DNA of 64,000 bases. Origin: Halovivax gelatinilyticus. GTDB lineage: Archaea > Halobacteriota > Halobacteria > Halobacteriales > Natrialbaceae. Of this stretch, positions 58,990 through 64,000 are shown piece after piece. How positions within the stretch are numbered: position 1 is the first letter of the stretch; every line of letters begins with the position of its first letter. The notes beneath the pieces are model-generated. The model saw nothing but the letters and a program-made list of their open reading frames with translations. It was not told the DNA's origin and did not search any database. The translations under genes and the position numbers were made by a program. The stretch spans positions 1,129,992 through 1,193,991 of the forward strand of contig NZ_CP101322.1 of NCBI RefSeq assembly GCF_024300625.1, written 5' to 3'.

Positions 58990-59250
58990 ATGTCGGTGCT
59001 TTCGACGAACGACGAGGGAAAGTTCCTGATGGACATCAGAGGCGAACAGATCGGCATCGTCACGGAGGTCGACCCCATCGAGCAGGTGGCCTACGTCGAT
59101 CCGGAGCCGAGTCTGACCAACGCCTGGATGCAAAGTCTCGGACGGGCTAGCGCCGGCGACGACGACATCGAGATTCCGAGCGAGAATATCGTTACTATCA
59201 CCGACACCGAAATTCGCGTCGACGCCGACCTCTCCAGTCCGGCCACGTGA
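58990..59250 (+). CDS. PRC-barrel-like small protein
   Basis: The start MSVLSTNDEGKFLMDIRGEQIGIVTEVDPIEQVAYVDPEP is a PRC-barrel-like beta unit (G--IG-V---D), ending IPSENIVTITDTEIRVDADL. Length of 86 is typical for haloarchaeal PRC-barrel-like proteins. An in-frame GTG five codons upstream (58975) is possible but less likely. Role unknown. Confidence 0.75.
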   Translation: MSVLSTNDEGKFLMDIRGEQIGIVTEVDPIEQVAYVDPEPSLTNAWMQSLGRASAGDDDIEIPSENIVTITDTEIRVDADLSSPAT

Positions 59251-59343
59251 GCGACGAACGACGTCGAAGGCGGCCAGCGCAGGCGCGTTCGCCGCTGTCG
59301 GGCAGTCAAAACGCACATGTCGATCGGCGAATGAGACGGCGAC

Positions 59344-60540
59344 GTGGTGCTACGACCGGACCGCCGCCTCCAGGTTCGTATCGCCGGCGCGCTGGCGCTG
59401 GTTCTCACCGTCAACGCGGTCGTCGTCGCGGCCGCGGGGTGGACGCTCGTTCGAGGCGTCTCGGCGAGCGGCCGGTCCGAGTCCGTCGAATTCGGTCTGT
59501 GGGCGAGCGTCGGCGCGATACTGCTCGGTGCGGTCGGACTCGTCGCGTACCAGTCTCGCTACGGATCGAACGCGGTCCTCGCCGAGCTCGACGTGGACCG
59601 GGTCGAGAGCGATGGCCCGCGCGGTGTCGGGACCCGAGTCTCCCGACTGGCCGTGCAGGCGGGCGTTCCCGCGCCGGCCGTCGCCGTCGCCGATCGCGAC
59701 GAACCGACCTGTCTCACGGTCAGAACGCGACGGGAGCCGACGATCGTCGTGACCGCAGGATTGCTCGATCGGTTGGCCGACGACGAACTCGACGCCGCGC
59801 TCGCCCACGAGGTCGCCCACGTCGCGAACCGGGACCTGGCGGTAGTGAGCGCGGTCGCCGCCACCGTCCGGATCGGCGACAGACAGCTCGAGCGCGAGGG
59901 GATGATACGACGCGTCCTCCACGTCGTCGGATGGGCGGCGATGGTCTCGGGGATCGGCGTCGTTCTCTTCGCGATCCCAATCGTCGTCCTCGGGACGCTC
60001 TATCTCCTCGTGAGCGCCGTTTCGCGGACCATCCTCGCGGTGAACGCGATCACGCTCGGCCTGTTCGCAAAGACCAGGGAGTACGCCGCTGACCACGGTG
60101 CCGTCCAGTTGACCGGCGATCCGGCGGCGCTGGCGAGCGCCCTCGAGACGCTAGACGACGGCGGGCGCCCGGAGACGGACAAGCGATTGCACGCGAGCGC
60201 GACGCTCGGGATCGTCCCGCGACCGCTCCGGCTGGACCAGCCGGGTGACGACGAGCGCCACTGGATCGAACCCTGGCTCCCCAGTTCGGAACTGACCCCC
60301 GACTCGACCGAACCCGAGCCGGATCGACCCGCGAGCGTCGTCGACCGAATCGGTGCACAGATCGGCGAGTGGATTCGTGCCAGGTTCGTTCGGCCGATCA
60401 CTACGCGCGTTCGGCGTTACGCCTGGGTTCCACTCCGTTCGCGAGTCAGACGGCTCCGACGATGGCGACCCGCGACCCACCCCAACACCGACGATCGAAT
60501 CGACCGCCTCCGGGCGATCGAACGCGAGCGCCGAGGCTGA
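59344..60540 (+). CDS. M48-family (HtpX-like) membrane zinc metalloprotease
   Basis: The HExxH motif is in LAHEVAHVANRDLAVVSAV (about 157-175) and the third zinc ligand Glu is in KTREYAADHGAV (about 240-251). Membrane helices lie at about 14-37, 48-66, 195-220 and 217-240. Length of 398 is longer than HtpX because of an Arg-rich C-terminal tail (about 330-398) on the cytosolic side. Starts at GTG. Expected to degrade damaged membrane proteins. Confidence 0.87.
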   Translation: MVLRPDRRLQVRIAGALALVLTVNAVVVAAAGWTLVRGVSASGRSESVEFGLWASVGAILLGAVGLVAYQSRYGSNAVLAELDVDRVESDGPRGVGTRVSRLAVQAGVPAPAVAVADRDEPTCLTVRTRREPTIVVTAGLLDRLADDELDAALAHEVAHVANRDLAVVSAVAATVRIGDRQLEREGMIRRVLHVVGWAAMVSGIGVVLFAIPIVVLGTLYLLVSAVSRTILAVNAITLGLFAKTREYAADHGAVQLTGDPAALASALETLDDGGRPETDKRLHASATLGIVPRPLRLDQPGDDERHWIEPWLPSSELTPDSTEPEPDRPASVVDRIGAQIGEWIRARFVRPITTRVRRYAWVPLRSRVRRLRRWRPATHPNTDDRIDRLRAIERERRG

Positions 60541-60605
60541 CCGGGTCGACGAGGGTGCGGGGGATCGAGCCGGCGAGAATATCGGAATAAGACCGCGTTA
60601 GCCGA

Positions 60606-61358
60606 TCACTCCTCGAGCGTTACGACGCCTTCCGTCGAGTTGAACCGAACGCGACGCTCCCCGGAGACGGTCAGGCGCACACGGACGAACGAGACGGCGT
60701 CGGGCGGGTGTTCGACTCGAAGAACTGAGGTCCGATCCGTAATATCGTGGGTTTGCATCCACGGGTCCGTGTATGAGCCGTGGAGGGTGAGTTCCTCGCC
60801 GTCGTCTTCGAGGCGAGACCACCGGTGGCCGACGGACCCCGAACCGAAGCCGGACTCGACGATCACCAGAAACGACTCGTTGAAGTCGACCGCCTCGAGC
60901 GCGTCGTGAACGTCCGCTGGCGTCCGGTCGTCCGCGTATTCCGTCTCGTCGATCGCGTCCTCGTCCACGTAGCGGTGATACTCGTCCTCGGAGGTGACGG
61001 CAGTCACCCGATAGGCGTCTCCCTCGTCGAAGTCGGCGTCACCGAATCCGGTGTCGACGATCGCCCATCGGGGGACCGGGAGCGTCTCGAACGAGAGCGA
61101 CGGGTCCGTCTCGATGGACGTGCCGAGGTACTCGTCGTCCCACTCGTCACCGTCTTCGAGACTGTCGGGCTCCTCGGGCCGCTCGATCTCGTGTGGCGGA
61201 TCGTCGACCCTGGGATCTTCCTCGACGACCGCGTCGGGCGCGAGGGCCGTCGAAGCGTCGTGATCGTCGTCGGAGCCGGTAAAGCCGTTGCCGAGACAGC
61301 CCGCAAGCGCGCACGCAACGGCCACACCCGATCCGGAGAGCACAGTGCGTCGGTGCAT
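60606..61358 (-). CDS. TAT-exported lipoprotein, unknown
   Basis: The start MHRRTVLSGSGVAVACALAGCLGNGF at 61358 gives a twin-arginine signal and lipobox AGC. The mature part is 230 residues, acidic, with strands FLVIVESGFGSGSVGHRW and ELTLHGSYTD, and a last strand RVRFNSTEGVVTL. The FLVIVESGFGSG phrase occurs in other small haloarchaeal lipoproteins. Function unknown. Confidence 0.78.
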   Translation of the reverse strand: MHRRTVLSGSGVAVACALAGCLGNGFTGSDDDHDASTALAPDAVVEEDPRVDDPPHEIERPEEPDSLEDGDEWDDEYLGTSIETDPSLSFETLPVPRWAIVDTGFGDADFDEGDAYRVTAVTSEDEYHRYVDEDAIDETEYADDRTPADVHDALEAVDFNESFLVIVESGFGSGSVGHRWSRLEDDGEELTLHGSYTDPWMQTHDITDRTSVLRVEHPPDAVSFVRVRLTVSGERRVRFNSTEGVVTLEE

Positions 61359-61438
61359 CGACCGAACGGACGATTCGGACGGTAAAAACGTCTGGGCAGG
61401 GTGAAACGTTCGTTTCAGGGTGGCCGGATCGGGTCGCG

Positions 61439-62707
61439 TCACTCGCCGTCGTCAACGACGTCGACGATCTCCGGGACGGCGCTCGCCTCCGCGGCGGCGC
61501 TCCGATAGTTGAGGAGGGCCCGGTCGAGTCGGTTTTGCCACTCGTCGGTATCGTACTCGGTAACGTCGGATCGGAGACGATCGAGCGTGGTGTCGGCGTT
61601 CCCGACCAGCCGGGAGACCGCACGGAGGAGGTGCACACCGAGGGGATCCGAACCGACCGTCTCGCGCGCCGCCTCGATCGAGTCGACCGCCGCTCGTTTC
61701 TCGTCCGCGAGATCGTCCGTCGACTCGAGCAATACGACGTCGAGCTCGGCGAGTTCGCGCCAGCCGGGCACGTGGTCGAGATCGGAGAGCGCGCGGGCGA
61801 CCGTCGCGCGTTCGGCTTTCGTCCGAACGGTCCGCGCCGGGCGATCCGTGTCGTCCGGCTCGTCGAGGTCGCCGGAGTTCGAGAGGTGGACGTCGATCCA
61901 CCGGTCGTACGCCTGCGAGTCGACGTCGGACTCGTACTCCCACTCCAGGTCCGCGGTTTCAGATTCGATCAGGTCGTCGAGGGCCTCGTACCGGTTCTGA
62001 AAGTCGTCTGTGCGGTCCTCGTCACCGTCGATCGTCGCGAAGAACCGGTCGGCGTCGTGGACCGCGTACCGGCCAGTTTCGACCGTCTCCCACGCGACGG
62101 GGTTCGAAAACGAGTCGTCGGCCAGGTAGTCGTCGGCGCGAGAGTGGCTCGACCGAGCCGCGCCGAGGCGCTCTTCCGCGTGGGCACCCTGGACGACGAC
62201 TTGGGTGAGCGCCTCGCCGGCGTACCGGCGTTCGAAGGTCTCGAGTTCGTCGCCGAGGGACTCGTGGGCGGCTCGCAGTTCGTCGCTCGGGCGGCCGGAG
62301 TCGGGTTCAAGATAGTGACCGCGGGCGGTGGCACTACTGGCGACCGAGAGCCGATAGGCGTTGAGCGCGTCGTGGCGTTCGTCGCCGTGGCCGATCTCTG
62401 CGGGCGGATGTGCGTCGAGTCCAGCTCTCGCGTTCTCGAGGCGGTTGTATTCCGGGTCGTCAGACGTGCCGACGAGTTCGTCGGTCTCACTGACGTGGGC
62501 TTTGGCCCACTCGTGGGCCGCTTCGAGGTGTGCGTCGGTGACCTCGACCGGATCGGCTATTGTCGGGACCGGGACGTCGAGGGCCGTCTCGATCGCGTTG
62601 ACCTCGTCTCGTCGGCGGATCGCCCGACGATTCCAGTAGGCGACGCCGGTCCGACCGAGGACGGTGGCACCGAGGGCGGTGAGGAGGGTCCGTCTGCGGG
62701 GACTCAT
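61439..62707 (-). CDS. TAT-signal protein with long helical domain, unknown
   Basis: MSPRRRTLLTALGATVLGRTGVAYW is a twin-arginine signal without a lipobox cysteine, so the protein may be released or stay as a signal-anchored membrane protein. The rest (about 40-422) is almost all helical, with Glu/Arg-rich heptad-like stretches. No catalytic motif seen. It is just upstream of the lipoprotein at 60606 on the same strand (80 bp gap). Confidence 0.72.
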   Translation of the reverse strand: MSPRRRTLLTALGATVLGRTGVAYWNRRAIRRRDEVNAIETALDVPVPTIADPVEVTDAHLEAAHEWAKAHVSETDELVGTSDDPEYNRLENARAGLDAHPPAEIGHGDERHDALNAYRLSVASSATARGHYLEPDSGRPSDELRAAHESLGDELETFERRYAGEALTQVVVQGAHAEERLGAARSSHSRADDYLADDSFSNPVAWETVETGRYAVHDADRFFATIDGDEDRTDDFQNRYEALDDLIESETADLEWEYESDVDSQAYDRWIDVHLSNSGDLDEPDDTDRPARTVRTKAERATVARALSDLDHVPGWRELAELDVVLLESTDDLADEKRAAVDSIEAARETVGSDPLGVHLLRAVSRLVGNADTTLDRLRSDVTEYDTDEWQNRLDRALLNYRSAAAEASAVPEIVDVVDDGE

Positions 62708-62860
62708 ATGTTAAATGGTCAAGGTAAGTCGCCATAAGTCTTCAGATTCGGAGAATGATCGAATCGGTTCGGGGGGTCGGTCGTCGAACGAAGACCGCTC
62801 AACGATCGGCGGTTCCGAGCGGACGCCGCCCGGGACCTGCCGCGGGCTGGTCGACTCCGG

Positions 62861-63307
62861 TCAGACCTCGTCAGGGTACGCCGCCACGCCGAGCTGGACC
62901 ATCATCTCCATCGAGTCGCTCAACAGCCACTCCTCGGCGACGCGATCGTCTTCTAACCGCATCAGGCTCATCACCGGGACGTCGATCGACTCTCCGGTCG
63001 GTTCGATGCCCATGAACTCGCCGTCGTGCGTGCCGCTGATGGTGAGGTGAGTCAGGAGTAACTCGTCGTCGGCCACGGTTCGTTCGATGTCGATCTCGAA
63101 GTCCGGGAACGCCGAGCGCAACTCGCGAACCCGCTCTTTGTACGCCTCCGGGCCGTGGATGTCCGGAAGCGATTCCGGCGTGTGCCGGACGAAGTCGTGT
63201 GCGAACCGGTCGTCGATCGCGTCGACGTCGCCGTCGTTCCACACGCGTTCTGCGAGCGAAGACATCTCGTCTTTCAGCTGATCTGTCTCTCGTCGTGACT
63301 GGGCCAT
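62861..63307 (-). CDS. SnoaL-like ester-cyclase family protein
   Basis: The start MAQSRRETDQLKDEMSSLAERVWNDGDVDAI at 63307 gives a standard 148-residue SnoaL fold: helices, then FAHDFVRHTPE, HGPEAYKERVRELRSAFPDFEIDIERTVADDELLLTHLTISGTHDGEFMGIEPTGESIDV, and VAEEWLLSDSMEMMVQLG. The wording matches ester-cyclase-like SnoaL proteins of haloarchaea. Substrate unknown. Confidence 0.85.
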   Translation of the reverse strand: MAQSRRETDQLKDEMSSLAERVWNDGDVDAIDDRFAHDFVRHTPESLPDIHGPEAYKERVRELRSAFPDFEIDIERTVADDELLLTHLTISGTHDGEFMGIEPTGESIDVPVMSLMRLEDDRVAEEWLLSDSMEMMVQLGVAAYPDEV

Positions 63308-63510
63308 TAGTACACACCCGAACGACCACATGCTATTGTGTGACATACAACGATCCCAGGCGTGCGCTACGGCGGATGCGCAGACGTTCCGACGCAACGG
63401 AGGACGATCCACCTCGGCGGGTCCGTCGAGACCCAACGGACGAGTTCCCTACGAACGGTCCGGAGGCACACACCGGATCGGCGTCACCGTGAGCGCAACG
63501 ATCGATCGGC

Positions 63511-63990
63511 TCAGACCGCCCCGGTGCGTGCCAGCATCCACCGATGGCCGGCGTAGACGGTCGCGACGAACAACGTGGCGACGAACGCGACCAGCCAGGC
63601 GAGCGCGGCGTAGCCGACGACGGCGTGCTCGTACGGACCGACGACGTCCGCAGGGGGTTCGACGGCCACCGGCCCGAAGTGGGCCAGGGTGACGACGGCG
63701 AAGATAGCGCCGAAGAGTATCGTCCAGTAGCCCGCACCGACCCGACCGGAACGCGTCAGATAGAGCCCGACCGCGACGAGCGGGTAGATCGCGAGCGTGT
63801 AGGTGAAGGGTGTGATCTCCGGAGTTATCGGCCAGCCGACGTGGTTTCCGCGGATCACGTGATCGACGTGATGTCCGATCCCGAACGACGTAGCCACGGC
63901 CAACAATGCGTAGAGGCGGGCGTCAACGCTGTCGGATCCCCGCCGCTCGAACGAGCGCGACGGCCACCCCTCGGAGAGGCTCTCGATCAT
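63511..63990 (-). CDS. integral membrane protein, unknown
   Basis: Four hydrophobic segments at about 24-42, 60-80, 86-105 and 123-145, with GHHVDHVIRGNHVGWP between the first two, rich in His. The ATG at 63990 is complete within the window, 10 bases from its edge. The short family is haloarchaeal; function unknown. The His-rich loop could bind a metal. Confidence 0.72.
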   Translation of the reverse strand: MIESLSEGWPSRSFERRGSDSVDARLYALLAVATSFGIGHHVDHVIRGNHVGWPITPEITPFTYTLAIYPLVAVGLYLTRSGRVGAGYWTILFGAIFAVVTLAHFGPVAVEPPADVVGPYEHAVVGYAALAWLVAFVATLFVATVYAGHRWMLARTGAV

Positions 63991-64000
63991 ACCGGTACTG

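Overview
The window is chromosomal DNA of an extremely halophilic archaeon (class Halobacteria). The evidence is high GC with a strong GC3 bias, very acidic predicted proteins rich in Asp and Glu, twin-arginine lipoproteins with an AGC lipobox, a C-terminal sorting tail close to PGF-CTERM, a fused double-fold archaeal histone beside an OB-fold replication protein A, introns in tRNA genes, bacterioopsin-activator type regulators and a phytoene synthase. I cannot name the genus.

Layout. 1-3.9 kb: the 3' part of a large surface protein with a parallel beta-helix core, then a sorting-anchored secreted protein and a terminator. 4.0-4.5 kb: tRNA-Arg(GCG) with two diverged repeats carrying pieces of its T arm. 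4.7-8.9 kb: lipoproteins around an RPA, histone and class II-type deacetylase cluster. 9-11.1 kb: two toxin-antitoxin modules (RHH/PIN and winged-helix/TumE-like). 11.2-15.3 kb: CCA-adding enzyme, phytoene synthase and a Bat-like regulator on the minus strand. 15.4-18.5 kb: intron-containing tRNA-Asn with a duplicated 3' end and a decayed Xre gene, MoaB, intron-containing tRNA-Met, and a MutY-like glycosylase.

18.5-31.3 kb is a defence/mobile island, partly of lower GC. It holds two paralogous wHTH-nucleotidyltransferase/HEPN pairs, a broken tyrosine recombinase, a McrB-like AAA+ protein fused to SRA-like and EVE-like reader domains with its McrC-like nuclease, another PD-(D/E)XK protein, a RelE/RHH pair whose antitoxin is frameshifted, and an archaeal ATPase. 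31.7-42.6 kb is mostly metabolism and stress: methyltransferases, alpha/beta hydrolase, MgtE, an AhpD/DUF1059/methyltransferase operon, UspA and VapBC. 42.7-64 kb mixes conserved haloarchaeal proteins: a large unknown, DUF4097, EEP hydrolase, an RNA-ligase-like protein lacking its catalytic lysine, PadR, flavin reductase, MFS and MOT1-like transporters, M48 protease, lipoproteins and microproteins.

The most interesting signal is not a protein. At about 26.87 kb and 42.77 kb, 16 kb apart, two homologous about 100-nt leaders each fold on paper into a closing helix holding two or three hairpins. Stem bases differ between copies while pairing is kept. Each leader starts about 25 nt after a similar TATA box, ends in a hairpin just before an ATG, and precedes a two-gene micro-operon joined by an ATGA overlap whose products carry Cys/His clusters. 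This looks like a cis-regulatory RNA or riboswitch-like element that I do not recognise.
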